Below are positions 30,343 through 40,546 of a DNA stretch of 64,000 nucleotides, piece after piece. The stretch is from Frigidibacter sp. (lineage in GTDB: Bacteria > Pseudomonadota > Alphaproteobacteria > Rhodobacterales > Rhodobacteraceae). The stretch spans positions 372,001-436,000 of the forward strand of contig NZ_JAUYTT010000008.1 of NCBI RefSeq assembly GCF_030695035.1, given 5' to 3'. Under the pieces are notes generated by a model, which worked only from the letters and a program-made list of their open reading frames with translations, was not told the DNA's origin and searched no databases. The position numbers and the translations under genes were made by a program. Within the stretch, counting starts at the first letter, position 1. Each line of letters begins with the position of its first letter.

Positions 30343-30445
30343 CCGCTATCCCTTCGGACCCTGCGCGCCCATGCGGCAGGGTGGGGAGTGGCAAAAGGGG
30401 AAGGCGGCGGGCGCCTTCCCCCGGTTGGTCAGTGCCTTACGGCTA

Positions 30446-32101
30446 TCACGCCTCGGTCATCCACCACTGGTAGTGGTGGTGCTCGAAGGTCGGGTGCATC
30501 TCTGCGCCGCGAACCCGGTCAGTCATATGCCGGTAGAGCGAGCGCCAGTAGGGTTGGATCAGCACGCCCTCGTCCTGCATGATCTGCTCCAGCTTTGCCA
30601 TCGACTCGCGGCGCTTGTCAGCGTCGGCAATCGCCATCGCCTTGTCGAGTTCGGCATCAAATTCGGCGTTGTTGAAGGCGCTCTCGTTCCAAGCCACGCC
30701 CGATTTATAGGCCGATTGCAGAACCTGCACACCCAGCGGGCGCATGTTCCATTCCGTCGCCGAGAACGGATACTTCGTCCAGTCGTTCCAGAAGGTCGAA
30801 CCCGGCAGGATCGTGCGCTTGATGTTGATGCCTGCATCGCGGATCTGGGCTGCCACCGCATCGCAGGTCGCCGCCTGCCAGGCATCGTCGATCGAGATCA
30901 GCTCGAATTCCGTATCGGCATGGCCGGCGGTTTCCAGCAGCGCCTTGGCGCCGGCCGGATCAGCCTGGATCGGCGGCAGTTCGGCATATTCCGGGTGGAT
31001 CGGGCAGACATGGTGGTTTTCCGCCACGGTGCCCAGGCCCGAATAGCCCAGTTCCAGCACAACCGAGTTGTCCACGGCCATCTGCAGCGCCTTGCGGACA
31101 TCCTTGTTGTCATAGGGCGCGTTGCCCTGGTTGAAGCGCACCGCCAGCGTCGCCGCAGTGATCGCCTCGGACTTGGTCCAGCCCAGGCTGTCGAAGATTT
31201 CGACAAATTCCGACACGGTCTGATAGGTCATGTCGATCTCTTCGGCCTCGGCGGCCGCGATCAGCGCCGAGGGGTCGGTGCCGTAATCGACATACTCGAT
31301 GCGATCGAGGTAAGGCCCGCCATAGACCTCGGTGCCCCACCAGGTGTGATCCTCGTTCTTCACCAGCACCTGCTTGACGCCGACCTCGTTGGTCTCGGGC
31401 AGGTAGGGGCCGGTGCCGATCGGGTTCACCGACGGATCGCCATTGTCATAGGACTGGTGCACCACCAGCGCCGGATAATCGGCGAAGTTGGCGATGACGG
31501 CAATGTCGGGGGAGGAGAGGCTCAGCTTGACGGTCATGTCATCGACCACGGTGATCGCGCCGTCGCGCGCCATCTTGGTCGTCTCATCGGCCAGCGCCGA
31601 CATGCGGCCGGCCATCGAGTTGCCCTCGACGGTGCCATCGGTCCAGCGGGTGATGTTATGGGCCACATCCGCGGCGGTGAAGGCGTCGCCATTGCTCCAG
31701 GTCGCATTCGGGCGGACCTTCAGCGTGTATTCGGTGGCGTCGTCATTGACCTCCCAGCTTTCCAGAAGCATGCCGCGGAAGGTGCCGTCGACCTGGTATT
31801 CCACCAGATATTCCAGCCAGCCGCGGGAGAAGTTCGCCAGCTGCGACCAGTCATAGGTCCGCGGGTCCTTCAGCGCCTTGGTCTCCATGTCCATCCGCAG
31901 GGTGCCGCCGGCCACGGGGGTCTCCTGCGCCATCGCCGGCGCTTTCATCCCCAGCAGGCCATAGGCCGCCACGCTCGTCGCCCCCAGCGCCGAGGCGCGG
32001 GTCAGGAATTCACGGCGGCTCATCAGCCCCGCCTTGCATTCTTCGGCATAGAGCGTCACCGCCGGATGCAGGCGCGTGCCGAAGATCTGGTGCTTGGTCA
32101 T
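30446..32101 (-). CDS. Peptide ABC transporter substrate-binding protein (family 5), Tat-exported
   Basis: Periplasmic binding protein of 551 aa, SBP_bac_5 family (DppA/OppA-like). The twin-arginine motif SRREFL lies at residues 28-33, followed by a hydrophobic stretch and a likely cleavage site after Ala58 (AMA-QE). The preceding residues ([16 protein letters not shown]) are typical of this Rhodobacterales subfamily, supporting the ATG at 32101, which has AGGGAG upstream. Mature blocks include [20 protein letters not shown], the family-5 signature. First gene of the importer operon. Exported folded, which could indicate cofactor or substrate-bound folding. Confidence 0.93.
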   Translation of the reverse strand: MTKHQIFGTRLHPAVTLYAEECKAGLMSRREFLTRASALGATSVAAYGLLGMKAPAMAQETPVAGGTLRMDMETKALKDPRTYDWSQLANFSRGWLEYLVEYQVDGTFRGMLLESWEVNDDATEYTLKVRPNATWSNGDAFTAADVAHNITRWTDGTVEGNSMAGRMSALADETTKMARDGAITVVDDMTVKLSLSSPDIAVIANFADYPALVVHQSYDNGDPSVNPIGTGPYLPETNEVGVKQVLVKNEDHTWWGTEVYGGPYLDRIEYVDYGTDPSALIAAAEAEEIDMTYQTVSEFVEIFDSLGWTKSEAITAATLAVRFNQGNAPYDNKDVRKALQMAVDNSVVLELGYSGLGTVAENHHVCPIHPEYAELPPIQADPAGAKALLETAGHADTEFELISIDDAWQAATCDAVAAQIRDAGINIKRTILPGSTFWNDWTKYPFSATEWNMRPLGVQVLQSAYKSGVAWNESAFNNAEFDAELDKAMAIADADKRRESMAKLEQIMQDEGVLIQPYWRSLYRHMTDRVRGAEMHPTFEHHHYQWWMTEA

Positions 32102-32385
32102 GTGTTTAAACTCCCTGTGAGATGGAACGAGGTCCGTATTCTTGTTGTCCGGCCGCGGGGTCTGATGGCGTTGCACTTCGGCGCCGGCGGGCGGAGCGGG
32201 CGAAGTCTCACCCCCACATTCCGCACGGATTGTAACAAAGCGTCAACGCTTGGTTTCGACGGGTTGGCGCCTGAAAACGACATGCCGCGCAACAAAACGG
32301 ACCGATGCCCACGGGTCAACCCCGGGGGCCGAGATAATTCGGGGTTCCGCTACGGAAGCGTGACGGGGAAGCCTCTGGCCGCGCG

Positions 32386-33237
32386 CTAGTTCTGGCGTCG
32401 GAAATCGCTCGGCGTCTTGCCGGTGCTGCCATGGAAGGCACGGGTGAAATAGGCCGGCGAGGCAAAGCCGAGGCTGGCCGACACGTCCTGCACCGGCAGC
32501 CTGGTTTCGGCCAGCAGGCGCCGCGCCTCATGCATCTTGCGGTCCGCGAGCAGCGCATGGGCCGTACGCCCGCAGGTGCGGTTGCACACGCGGGTCAGGT
32601 GGGTGGGGGTGACCCCAAGCTCCGCCGCCAGATCGCCGACATTGGCGCCCGAACGGTACTTGCGCTCCACCAGCGCGGTATAGCGGTTGGCCAGCTTGCG
32701 CGCGGCATCGGGGCGGGGCGCGGCGGCAATGGCCGGATCGGCCGCAGCCTCGGCCAGCTGCCGTTCCAGCCAGACGCCGACAAGACCGAGGTGATGCCGC
32801 GCCGCCCGTTCATGGCCGGGCTTGCTGCTGTCCATCTCGCGCTGCACCGCATCGAGGATCGAGGACAACTCGCCCTGCGGGATCGCGTCGCGGACCCGCA
32901 GATGCTGGGGGGTGCGCGGCAGGTCCAGCTCGGCCCCGCGCCCGAAGAACAGCGCGGTGCCATGCACCTGATGGCCGATCTCGAACCCGTGCATCACGCC
33001 GGCCGGAATGAAGACGGCATTATGCGCGCCATAACCGCGGGTGACGCCAGCCACGGTGATCCGGCCCTGACCGCGGGTGAACCACAGCAGCAGCGGTTCG
33101 GAATAGCTGCGCATCGCCTCGACCCGCCAGCGCCCGCCCGCGGCCAGCCGCGGAATCGGCACCAGCCGGATATCCGCCCGCTCCGGCGCGGCCGGGGCAG
33201 CGAATTGCGAAAGCGGAGGTCCGGAAAAGAGTTTCAC
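32386..33237 (-). CDS. AraC-family transcriptional regulator
   Basis: Protein of 283 aa with an N-terminal cupin-like sensor (residues about 30-110, including HNAVFIPAGVMHGFEIG) and a C-terminal double helix-turn-helix (about 190-283) with VGDLAAELGVTPTHLTRVCN and VQDVSASLGFASPAYFTRAFH. The GTG at 33237 is chosen because the residues before it look unrelated to the family; AAGGA lies 12 nt upstream. It is on the same strand, 284 bp upstream of the peptide importer, and is a plausible local regulator of it. The inducer is unknown. Confidence 0.87.
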   Translation of the reverse strand: MKLFSGPPLSQFAAPAAPERADIRLVPIPRLAAGGRWRVEAMRSYSEPLLLWFTRGQGRITVAGVTRGYGAHNAVFIPAGVMHGFEIGHQVHGTALFFGRGAELDLPRTPQHLRVRDAIPQGELSSILDAVQREMDSSKPGHERAARHHLGLVGVWLERQLAEAAADPAIAAAPRPDAARKLANRYTALVERKYRSGANVGDLAAELGVTPTHLTRVCNRTCGRTAHALLADRKMHEARRLLAETRLPVQDVSASLGFASPAYFTRAFHGSTGKTPSDFRRQN

Positions 33238-33400
33238 GGGGCAGGGGATCCTTGCTCGGGCCAGGTGCCGGTTTTCACCGCACCGCACTGGTCCCTGATT
33301 CTAGGCCAGTGCGCTGCAAAAAACCAAGCCCGAATGCAACCGATTCGGCAAGCACCCCGCGCCGTGACCAATCGGCAACGCCAGCGAAAGCCCACCCCTT

Positions 33401-33494
33401 TCCTTTGCCTTTTAAAAATATCCTCGGGGGGCGCGGGGGCAGAAGGCCCCCCGCCTTCATTCGTGTCATGGGGGGCAGAAGGCCCCCGCCTTCC
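33401..33494 (+). repeat. Two-part intergenic repeat, copy D with duplicated hairpin
   Basis: CTTTGCCTTTTAAAAATATCC anchor region (33403-33422), G-run, then a hairpin with loop AGAAG (33434-33440 with 33446-33453) and a second copy of the hairpin unit (33471-33476 with 33482-33487, same loop). It lies between the miaA stop and the AraC-type gene, both minus strand; on that strand the hairpins are followed by GGATATTTTTAAAA, which resembles an intrinsic terminator for miaA. Confidence 0.75.
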
Positions 33495-33498
33495 AGCA

Positions 33499-34374
33499 TC
33501 AACCAGCCGCCACCGTCTCCCAGCCCCGCATCCGCGCCCGGAACCACGTCCTTTGCCGCTTGGCATATTGCCGGCTCGCCGCCTGCGCCGCCGTCACGGC
33601 CTCCTCCAGCGCCATCTCCCCCCGCAGATGCGCCACCAGCTCCGGCGCGCCGATGGCCTTGGCCCAGGGGGCAGCAGGAGACCAGTCCGGCAGCACCGCC
33701 CGCGCCTCCTCCAGCGCGCCCTGTGCCAGCATCGCGCGGAAGCGCCGGTCGATCCGCTCCGCCAGCCAGTCGCGCCCGGCCTCGAGCACCAGCAGGCGCG
33801 CATTCCCAGGTGCCAGCAGGGCAGGGCCGGTCGCCGCCTGCCACTCCGCCAGCCCGCGCCCGGTGGCGCGCTGCACCTCCCAGGCGCGCTGGATGCGGGC
33901 GGGATTGAGCGGATCGGTTCGCGCGCGGGTGGCTTCGTCCAGCTCTGCCAGCATCGCGGCCATCTCGTCCGCGGCCAGACGCGCATCCGCCTCGGCGCGA
34001 ACCTCAGCCGGCACCGGCGGGATCTCGGCCAGCCCCTCGGTCAGCGCGGAAAGGTACAGCCCGGTGCCGCCAACGATGATCGGCCGCTCGGGCCCTACCA
34101 GCACACTGGCCACCTCGCGCAGCCAGTGGCCGACGGAATACTCCGCCCCGCAGGGCAGATGGCCATAAAGCAGATGCGGCGCCCGCGCTTCCTCCTCGGC
34201 GCTCGGCCGGGCCGTCAGCACCCGCCAGCAGCCCCAGACCTGCAGCGCATCGGCATTGACGATCACGCCGCCCTGCCGCTCGGCAATCTTCAGCGCGAGC
34301 GCGGATTTTCCGCTCGCGGTCGGCCCGGCGATGACCACCGGCATGTCAGGCGCAAGATCGTTCAGCAATTCCAA
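33499..34374 (-). CDS. miaA: tRNA dimethylallyltransferase
   Basis: Adds a dimethylallyl group from DMAPP to adenosine 37 of tRNAs reading UNN codons. The 291-aa protein has the P-loop GPTASGKSA (about residue 17), the conserved Asp in VNADALQVW, and the family blocks HLLYGHL and [14 protein letters not shown], then the C-terminal [15 protein letters not shown] at 34374 with AGGGG about 10 nt upstream gives the usual N-terminal length; the first ATG (34344) would leave only two residues before the first strand. Divergent from pyrH. DXR, which supplies the isoprenoid pathway, is encoded 3 kb away. Confidence 0.94.
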   Translation of the reverse strand: MELLNDLAPDMPVVIAGPTASGKSALALKIAERQGGVIVNADALQVWGCWRVLTARPSAEEEARAPHLLYGHLPCGAEYSVGHWLREVASVLVGPERPIIVGGTGLYLSALTEGLAEIPPVPAEVRAEADARLAADEMAAMLAELDEATRARTDPLNPARIQRAWEVQRATGRGLAEWQAATGPALLAPGNARLLVLEAGRDWLAERIDRRFRAMLAQGALEEARAVLPDWSPAAPWAKAIGAPELVAHLRGEMALEEAVTAAQAASRQYAKRQRTWFRARMRGWETVAAG

Positions 34375-34515
34375 TGGAATACGGCCCCTACCTCATGTAG
34401 CTTGCGCGTCCGGAATGCCGCATTGCAGCATTCTTTCCGCGTGCCCCGTTGAACCCCGGGGCGATTTGGAGCATCTTGCCCGGCGATCAGGGCAGCGGCA
34501 AGCGAGGCGAAAGAC

Positions 34516-35259
34516 ATGACCATTCTGGAACAGGCGGCGGATGAACCGCAGGTCACTTACAAGCGCGTGCTTCTGAAGATTTCGGGAGAGGCGCTGATGG
34601 GGGACCAAGGCTATGGCCTGCACCCGCCGACCGTCGCGCGCATCGCCCAAGAGGTGAAGTCGGTCCATGACCTCGGGGTCGAGATCTGCATGGTGATCGG
34701 CGGCGGCAATATCTTCCGCGGGCTGGCGGGCAGCGCTCAGGGGATGGAGCGGACCACGGCCGATTACATGGGGATGCTGGCGACGGTGATGAACGCGCTG
34801 GCGATGCAATCGGCGCTGGAGGCCCTCGATATCCACACCCGCGTGATCTCGGCGATCCCGATGGATCAGGTCTGCGAGCCCTATATCCGCCGCCGCGCCG
34901 TGCGCCACCTTGAGAAGGGCCGCGTCGTGATCTTCGCCGCGGGCACCGGCAACCCCTATTTCACCACCGATACCGCCGCCACGCTGCGCGCCAATGAGAT
35001 GACCTGCCAGGCGATCTTCAAGGGCACCAAGGTCGACGGGGTCTACGACAAGGACCCCAAGAAACACGCCGATGCCAAGCGCTATAACGTGGTCAGCTAT
35101 GACGAGGTGCTGCAAAAGCATCTGGGGGTCATGGATGCCTCGGCCATCGCGCTGGCGCGCGACAACAACCTGCCGATCATCGTGTTCTCGCTGGACGAGC
35201 CGGGCGGCTTCCGCGGCATCCTTGCGGGCCGGGGCACGTATACGCTTGTGAAAGGATGA
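34516..35259 (+). CDS. pyrH: Uridylate kinase
   Basis: Phosphorylates UMP to UDP in the cytoplasm, as a hexamer of the amino-acid-kinase fold. The 247-aa protein has [12 protein letters not shown], the GGGNIFRG loop, [10 protein letters not shown] and [13 protein letters not shown], all diagnostic. First gene of the envelope cluster. frr follows after 68 bp in the classical pyrH-frr pair. Confidence 0.97.
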   Translation: MTILEQAADEPQVTYKRVLLKISGEALMGDQGYGLHPPTVARIAQEVKSVHDLGVEICMVIGGGNIFRGLAGSAQGMERTTADYMGMLATVMNALAMQSALEALDIHTRVISAIPMDQVCEPYIRRRAVRHLEKGRVVIFAAGTGNPYFTTDTAATLRANEMTCQAIFKGTKVDGVYDKDPKKHADAKRYNVVSYDEVLQKHLGVMDASAIALARDNNLPIIVFSLDEPGGFRGILAGRGTYTLVKG

Positions 35260-35327
35260 CGCCCTATCTTTCGGTAAACGGCTCGGTTATAGCGGCGTCC
35301 AAGGCAAACTGACGGGAAACACGACAC

Positions 35328-35891
35328 ATGGCCGACGATATCGAGATCGACATGGACGACCTCAACCGCCGGATGGAAGGGGCCATGGCCTCGCTCCGGA
35401 CGGAATTTTCCTCGCTGCGCACTGGCCGGGCCTCGGCCTCGCTGGTCGAACCGATCCAGGTCGACGCCTACGGCCAGATGACACCGATCAACCAGCTGGG
35501 CACGGTTAACGTGCCGGAGCCGCGGATGGTCACGATCAACATCTGGGACAAGGGCATGGTCAACAAGGTTGAAAAGGCGATCCGCGAAAGCGGGCTCGGC
35601 ATCAACCCGCAGACCAATGGCACCATCATCATGCTGCCGATTCCCGAGCTGAACGAGGAACGCCGCCGCGATCTGACCCGCGTTGCCGCGCAATATGCCG
35701 AACATGCGCGCGTCGCCGTGCGCAACGTGCGGCGCGACGGCATGGACCAGATCAAAAAGGCCAAGGCCGATGGCATGAGCGAGGATGACCAGAAATTCTG
35801 GTCAGCCGAGGTGCAGGCGCTGACCGACAAGGCCATCGCCGCCGTCGATGGCGCGCTGGATTCCAAGCAGGCCGAGATCATGCAGGTCTAG
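35328..35891 (+). CDS. frr: Ribosome recycling factor
   Basis: Splits post-termination ribosomes together with EF-G. The 187-aa protein has the three-helix bundle with [17 protein letters not shown] and the interdomain [24 protein letters not shown] block. Normal length and N-terminus. uppS follows after 54 bp. Confidence 0.97.
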   Translation: MADDIEIDMDDLNRRMEGAMASLRTEFSSLRTGRASASLVEPIQVDAYGQMTPINQLGTVNVPEPRMVTINIWDKGMVNKVEKAIRESGLGINPQTNGTIIMLPIPELNEERRRDLTRVAAQYAEHARVAVRNVRRDGMDQIKKAKADGMSEDDQKFWSAEVQALTDKAIAAVDGALDSKQAEIMQV

Positions 35892-35945
35892 GCCGCGGGA
35901 GCCGACCTGCCGACAACTACCCAACCCTAGCGAGGACTAGGCCCG

Positions 35946-36701
35946 ATGGCCGCCAAGGATGTGAACGACAAGGCGACATCGGGGGCGGCCTCCGGGGGCG
36001 GGCCTAGGCATGTTGCCATCATCATGGATGGCAATGGCCGGTGGGCGACCAGTCGCGGATGGCCGCGGCTTGTCGGCCATCGCAAGGGCGCCGAGCGGGT
36101 CAAGGAAATCGTCCGCGCCTGCCCGGATCTGGGCATTGAGTGGCTGACCGTCTATGCCTTCTCGACCGAGAACTGGAAGCGCTCGACCGAGGAAGTGCTT
36201 GGCCTGATGGGCATTTTCGCGCGCTATATCGAGCGCGAGGCCGACGCGATGTCGGCCGAGGGCGTGCGGCTGCGCTTCATCGGCGCGCGCGAGCGGCTGG
36301 ACCCGAAGCTGCAGAAGCTGATGGCGGGGATCGAGGCGCGCACCGCCGGCAATTGCCGCGTGAACTTCACCGTCGCGATCAACTATGGCGGCCGGGACGA
36401 GCTGCTGCGTGCCGCGCGGCGGATGTGCGAGGATGTCGCCAGCGGCGTGCTGGCGCCCGAGGCCGCCGATGAGGCGGCGCTGACGGCGCGGCTGGATACG
36501 GCGGGCTTTCCCGACCCGGACCTGGTGATACGCACCTCGGGCGAGACGCGGACCTCCAACTTCCTGCCCTGGCAGGCGGCCTATGCCGAATATGAATTTT
36601 CCCCGGTGCTGTGGCCCGATTTCACGCCTGAAGTGTTGGGAGAGATCGTCGGCCGCTTCGGCACCCGCGAGCGGCGCTTTGGCGGGGTGCTGACCGGTTA
36701 G
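35946..36701 (+). CDS. uppS: Isoprenyl transferase (undecaprenyl diphosphate synthase)
   Basis: cis-Prenyltransferase making the C55 lipid carrier for peptidoglycan and polysaccharide. The 251-aa protein has MDGNGRWA (catalytic Asp, about residue 26), the helix block FSTENWKR and the pyrophosphate-binding RTSGE with LPWQAAYAEYEF. The first 20 residues are a polar Gly/Ala-rich leader. It lies in the usual position between frr and cdsA. Confidence 0.96.
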   Translation: MAAKDVNDKATSGAASGGGPRHVAIIMDGNGRWATSRGWPRLVGHRKGAERVKEIVRACPDLGIEWLTVYAFSTENWKRSTEEVLGLMGIFARYIEREADAMSAEGVRLRFIGARERLDPKLQKLMAGIEARTAGNCRVNFTVAINYGGRDELLRAARRMCEDVASGVLAPEAADEAALTARLDTAGFPDPDLVIRTSGETRTSNFLPWQAAYAEYEFSPVLWPDFTPEVLGEIVGRFGTRERRFGGVLTG

Positions 36702-36813
36702 TCGCAGCCTTCGGGGATTGCGTAGCGGCGGGCCGGGCGGGTAAGTCGGGCTTGGCCCGTCACGGCAGCGCAAACGCGCCCGGCGACAGGCCGGGCAGGG
36801 AGGACATGACCAG

Positions 36814-37701
36814 ATGACCGACAGGGACGCAAAGCCCGCGCCGGCGGTGAGCCGCTCGGCCCGGTGGGCCGACCTCGGCCCGCGGCTGATCTCTGGCCTC
36901 GTCATGGCGGGCGGCGGGCTGCTGCTGATCTGGGCGGGCGGCTGGTGGTTCGCGGGGCTGGCGATTGCCGCCGCCGGGCTGATGGTGTGGGAGCTGGCGG
37001 CGATGCTGGCCCTGCCCCCCACTTCCGGGATCGCGGGCAAGGCGATGCCGGCGCGCGGGCTCGGGCTATTGGCCGGGGCCGGCCTGCTAGCCGCGCTGGC
37101 GCTGGCGCAGATCTGGCCGGGGCAGGGCGGCGGCGTCGGTTATTGGGGTTGGGGCTGGGGCGGGCTGCTGCTGTTGCTGCCCGCGCTCGCCTCGCCGCTG
37201 GTGCCGATGCAGGGCCGGCTGCTGTTCGTGATCTACTCTTTGGCGGTGCTGCAGGCGGCCTACGGGCTGGTCTCGTTCCGGGCCGATCATGGCGTGCTGT
37301 GGCTGGCCTGGCTGGTCGCAGTGGTGGTCGTCACCGACATCGCCGGCTACTTCGCCGGGAAAGCCTTTGGCGGGCCGAAGTTCTGGCCGCGGGTCAGCCC
37401 GAAGAAGACATGGTCGGGCACCGTGGCGGGCTGGATCGGCGCGGCGCTGGTTGGCCTCGCCTTTGGCCAGTTCACCACCGCAGGGCCGGACCTGCCCTGG
37501 ATTTCCGCCGCGCTGGCGCTGGCCGCGCAGATGGGCGACATCGCGGAAAGCGCAATCAAGCGGCGGGCGGGGGTCAAGGACAGCTCGCGCCTGATCCCAG
37601 GGCATGGCGGCCTTCTGGACCGCTTCGACGGGCTGCTTGGCGCGGCGCTGCTGATGCTGCTGGTGGCGCAGGTCGTCGATGTTCCGGTGGTGCGGTTCTG
37701 A
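36814..37701 (+). CDS. cdsA: Phosphatidate cytidylyltransferase
   Basis: Inner-membrane enzyme making CDP-diacylglycerol, the precursor of all phospholipids. The 295-aa protein has about seven or eight hydrophobic helices and the C-terminal CDS signature SAIKRRAGVKDSSRLIPGHGG followed by LLDRFDGLL. It starts with ATG at 36814 after a 112-bp gap. dxr starts 1 nt after its stop. Confidence 0.96.
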   Translation: MTDRDAKPAPAVSRSARWADLGPRLISGLVMAGGGLLLIWAGGWWFAGLAIAAAGLMVWELAAMLALPPTSGIAGKAMPARGLGLLAGAGLLAALALAQIWPGQGGGVGYWGWGWGGLLLLLPALASPLVPMQGRLLFVIYSLAVLQAAYGLVSFRADHGVLWLAWLVAVVVVTDIAGYFAGKAFGGPKFWPRVSPKKTWSGTVAGWIGAALVGLAFGQFTTAGPDLPWISAALALAAQMGDIAESAIKRRAGVKDSSRLIPGHGGLLDRFDGLLGAALLMLLVAQVVDVPVVRF

Positions 37702-37702
37702 C

Positions 37703-38893
37703 ATGAGGGCAGCCCCCCGCTCCATTTCCATCTTCGGGGCCACCGGCTCCATCGGCGAATCGACCTTTGACCTGGTGATGCGCGCCGGCGGGCCCGAGGT
37801 CTTCCATACGGTTGCACTGACCGGCGCCCGCAATGTTGCGCGGCTGGCCGAGATGGCGCGCGCCCTGCAAGCCGAGGTGGCGGTGACGGCCGATCCGGCC
37901 TGCCTGCCGGCGCTGCGGGATGCGCTGGCCGGGTCGGGGGTCGAGGCCGCGGCGGGCGAGGCGGCGCTGGTCGAGGCGGCGGACCGCCCGGCCGATTGGG
38001 TGATGAGCGCGATTGTCGGCTTTGCGGGCTTTGCGCCGGGCCTTGCCGCGCTGCGACATGGCCGCACACTGGCGCTGGCGAACAAGGAGAGCCTTGTGAC
38101 CGCGGGGCCGTTGTTGATGGAGACCGCGGCGGCACATGGCGCGCGGATCCTGCCGGTGGACAGCGAGCATTCGGCGGTGTTCCAGGCGCTGGCGGGCGAG
38201 GATATCGCCGCGGTCGAACGCATCATCATCACCGCCAGCGGCGGCGCCTTCCGCGATTGGCCGTTGGAGCGGCTGGCGCAGGCGAGCGTGGCCGAGGCCT
38301 CCACCCATCCGAACTGGGCGATGGGGCAGCGCATCACCATCGACAGCGCGTCGATGTTCAACAAGGCCCTGGAAGTCATTGAAACGCGGGAATATTTCAA
38401 CGTGGAGCCCGCGATGATCGAGGTGCTCGTACACCCCGAATCGCTGGTCCATGCGATGGTCGGCTTCCGCGACGGCGCTTTGATGGCACATCTGGGGGCG
38501 CCCGACATGCGCCATGCCATCGGCTATGCGCTGAACTGGCCGGAGCGGGCGCATCTGCCGGTGGCGCGGCTCGACCTTGCGCAGATCGGGCGGCTCAGCT
38601 TTGCCGCGCCGGACCCCGCCCGCTACCCCGCCCTTACACTCGCACGCGAGGTGATGGCGATCCGCGGGCTGGCGGGCGCGGTGTTCAACGCCGCGAAAGA
38701 GGCGGCGCTGGACGGGTTCATCGCCGGGCGGCTGTCCTTCCCGGGAATGGCGGGCGTGGTGGAAGAGGTGCTCGCGCGAATGTCAGCCCAAACGGGGCTT
38801 GGAATTGCCACGATCAGCCTCGATAACCTCCGCGACGCTGACAGTGAAGCGCGGCGACTGGCGGGGGCGGTGATCGCCTCGGCGCGTATTTGA
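37703..38893 (+). CDS. dxr: 1-deoxy-D-xylulose 5-phosphate reductoisomerase
   Basis: Converts DXP to MEP, the committed step of the non-mevalonate isoprenoid pathway, using NADPH. The 396-aa protein starts at 37703 and has the NADP loop FGATGSIGEST, ANKESLVTAG, the metal-binding VDSEHSAVFQ and the flexible active-site loop ending SGGAFRDWP, then the MSAHPNW-type block (here ASTHPNWAMGQR). The upstream in-frame start would overlap cdsA. Provides precursor for UppS and MiaA encoded nearby. Confidence 0.97.
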   Translation: MRAAPRSISIFGATGSIGESTFDLVMRAGGPEVFHTVALTGARNVARLAEMARALQAEVAVTADPACLPALRDALAGSGVEAAAGEAALVEAADRPADWVMSAIVGFAGFAPGLAALRHGRTLALANKESLVTAGPLLMETAAAHGARILPVDSEHSAVFQALAGEDIAAVERIIITASGGAFRDWPLERLAQASVAEASTHPNWAMGQRITIDSASMFNKALEVIETREYFNVEPAMIEVLVHPESLVHAMVGFRDGALMAHLGAPDMRHAIGYALNWPERAHLPVARLDLAQIGRLSFAAPDPARYPALTLAREVMAIRGLAGAVFNAAKEAALDGFIAGRLSFPGMAGVVEEVLARMSAQTGLGIATISLDNLRDADSEARRLAGAVIASARI

Positions 38894-38903
38894 GGCAGAG
38901 CCT

Positions 38904-40244
38904 GTGGATCTTGTGACCCTTCTTCCGTCCTTCGGAAACCTTCTTTACACCGTCGCTGCCTTTGTCATTGCGCTCTCGGTGATCGTCGCGGTGCATGAAT
39001 ACGGCCATTACATCATCGGCCGCTGGTCGGGGATCCATGCCGAGGTGTTCAGCCTGGGCTTTGGCCCGGTGCTCTATTCCTGGGTGGACCGGCGGGGCAC
39101 CCGCTGGCAGGTGGCGGCGCTGCCGCTGGGGGGCTATGTCAAGTTCCTCGGCGATGCCAATGCCGCCTCGGCCGGCGCGGACGAAGAGACGATGGCGCAT
39201 CTGACCCCCACGGAAAAGCGCCACACCATGCACGGCGCGCCGCTTTGGGCGCGGGCGGCGACGGTCGCGGCGGGGCCGGTCTTCAACTTCATCCTGTCGA
39301 TTGCCCTTTTTGCCGGGATCTTCATGTTCTCGGGTGTCGCCACCAACACGCCCAGCATTGGCAGCACCTATGCGCTGCCCGGCGGCATCGGCGGGCTGGA
39401 GACGGGGGATGAGATCCGCGCCATCGAAGGCCGGCCCACCCCGGATTATCCGGCGGTGCAGGAGGTTGCCGATGAATTTCCGGCGCTGGAGCGGATGCAG
39501 TATGACGTGCTGCGCGCCAGCGGTGAGACCACGGTCGAGGGGCCGGCGGTCTATCCGGCGCGCGTCGCCTCGGTCACTCCTGATTCTGCGGCGATGGCGG
39601 CGGGCTTGCGGGAAGGCGACGTGATCCTGTCCATCGACGGCGCGCCTGTGCGCAGCTTTGCCGAATTGCAGGCCGTCGTGAAAACTGCGGGCGGCCAGCC
39701 GGTGACCCTGCAGGTCTGGCGCGAAGGCGAGCCTGACTTTGCAGTGACGCTGACCCCCAAGCGCACCGACCTGCCGCTGCGCGAGGGCGGGTTCGAGACA
39801 CGCTTCCTGATCGGCATCGGCGGCGGGTTCTTCTTTGAACCGGTGACACGCAGCGTCGGCCCGCTGGAGGCGGTGCGCGAGGGCGCAGGGCAGGTGTCTT
39901 TCGTCGTCACCTCCTCGGTCTCGGCGCTGGCGCATATGGTGACGGGGGCGATTTCGTCCTGCAACCTGCGCGGGCCGATCGGCATTGCCGAAACCTCGGG
40001 CGCGGCGGCCAGCGCCGGCTTTGCCGATTTCATCTGGTTCCTGGCGGTGCTGTCCACGGCGGTAGGGCTGATGAACCTGTTCCCGATCCCGGTGCTGGAT
40101 GGCGGGCATCTGGTGTTCCACGCCTGGGAATGGGCCGCGGGCAAGCCGCCGCCCGATGCGGTGATGCGGGTTCTGATGCTGCTGGGGCTGGCGCTGGTGC
40201 TGTCGCTGATGGCCTTCGGGCTGACCAACGACCTGCGCTGCTGA
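38904..40244 (+). CDS. rseP: Site-2 intramembrane zinc metalloprotease RseP
   Basis: Cleaves anti-sigma factors and signal-peptide remnants within the inner membrane. The 446-aa protein starts at a GTG (38904). The zinc motif HEYGH is in the first helix near residue 33, one PDZ domain with VTPDSAAMAAGLREGDVILSIDG lies around 220, and the second zinc ligand is in LFPIPVLDGGHL near the C-terminus. Four hydrophobic segments. In the conserved dxr-rseP-bamA order, linking isoprenoid synthesis, envelope stress and outer-membrane assembly. Confidence 0.96.
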   Translation: MDLVTLLPSFGNLLYTVAAFVIALSVIVAVHEYGHYIIGRWSGIHAEVFSLGFGPVLYSWVDRRGTRWQVAALPLGGYVKFLGDANAASAGADEETMAHLTPTEKRHTMHGAPLWARAATVAAGPVFNFILSIALFAGIFMFSGVATNTPSIGSTYALPGGIGGLETGDEIRAIEGRPTPDYPAVQEVADEFPALERMQYDVLRASGETTVEGPAVYPARVASVTPDSAAMAAGLREGDVILSIDGAPVRSFAELQAVVKTAGGQPVTLQVWREGEPDFAVTLTPKRTDLPLREGGFETRFLIGIGGGFFFEPVTRSVGPLEAVREGAGQVSFVVTSSVSALAHMVTGAISSCNLRGPIGIAETSGAAASAGFADFIWFLAVLSTAVGLMNLFPIPVLDGGHLVFHAWEWAAGKPPPDAVMRVLMLLGLALVLSLMAFGLTNDLRC

Positions 40245-40367
40245 GAGCGGGGGCAGGCGGGCGCGGCCGCGTTCTGGCCCGCCCTCTGCCCAAATCCGGC
40301 CACAATCCGCCGATAAACAGTTCGTGAAACCGAGTTTCAACGCCGGGGACATGAACAGAGGCCGACG

Positions 40368-40526
40368 ATGCAGATGATCACAAAAAGCGCGCGCAGCCTT
40401 GAGCTGCTGATCGATCTGAACTGGGAGCGGCTGGTGATTCCCGCCGCCGTTCTGGTGGGGTTGCTGGGCGGTGCGGCCATCGGCGTGGAGCTGATGAGCC
40501 TGCCGGTGATGCCGCCGCAGCCCTGA
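40368..40526 (+). CDS. 52-aa single-pass membrane protein of unknown function
   Basis: I do not recognise a named family. The ATG at 40368 follows AGAGG at 8 nt. Residues 1-22 are mixed polar (MITKSARSLELLIDLNWERL), residues 23-43 are one hydrophobic helix (VIPAAVLVGLLGGAAIGVEL) and the tail is short and proline-rich (VMPPQP). It sits in the otherwise conserved rseP-bamA interval and has its own downstream terminator, so it may be a separate transcript. Codon use matches neighbours. Confidence 0.65.
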   Translation: MQMITKSARSLELLIDLNWERLVIPAAVLVGLLGGAAIGVELMSLPVMPPQP

Positions 40527-40546
40527 CAGCACTTGCCGCAGCGATG

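Noticed and set aside
30149-32389. 746-aa plus-strand frame
   Set aside because: Antisense of the binding-protein gene, which has clear Tat and family-5 motifs.
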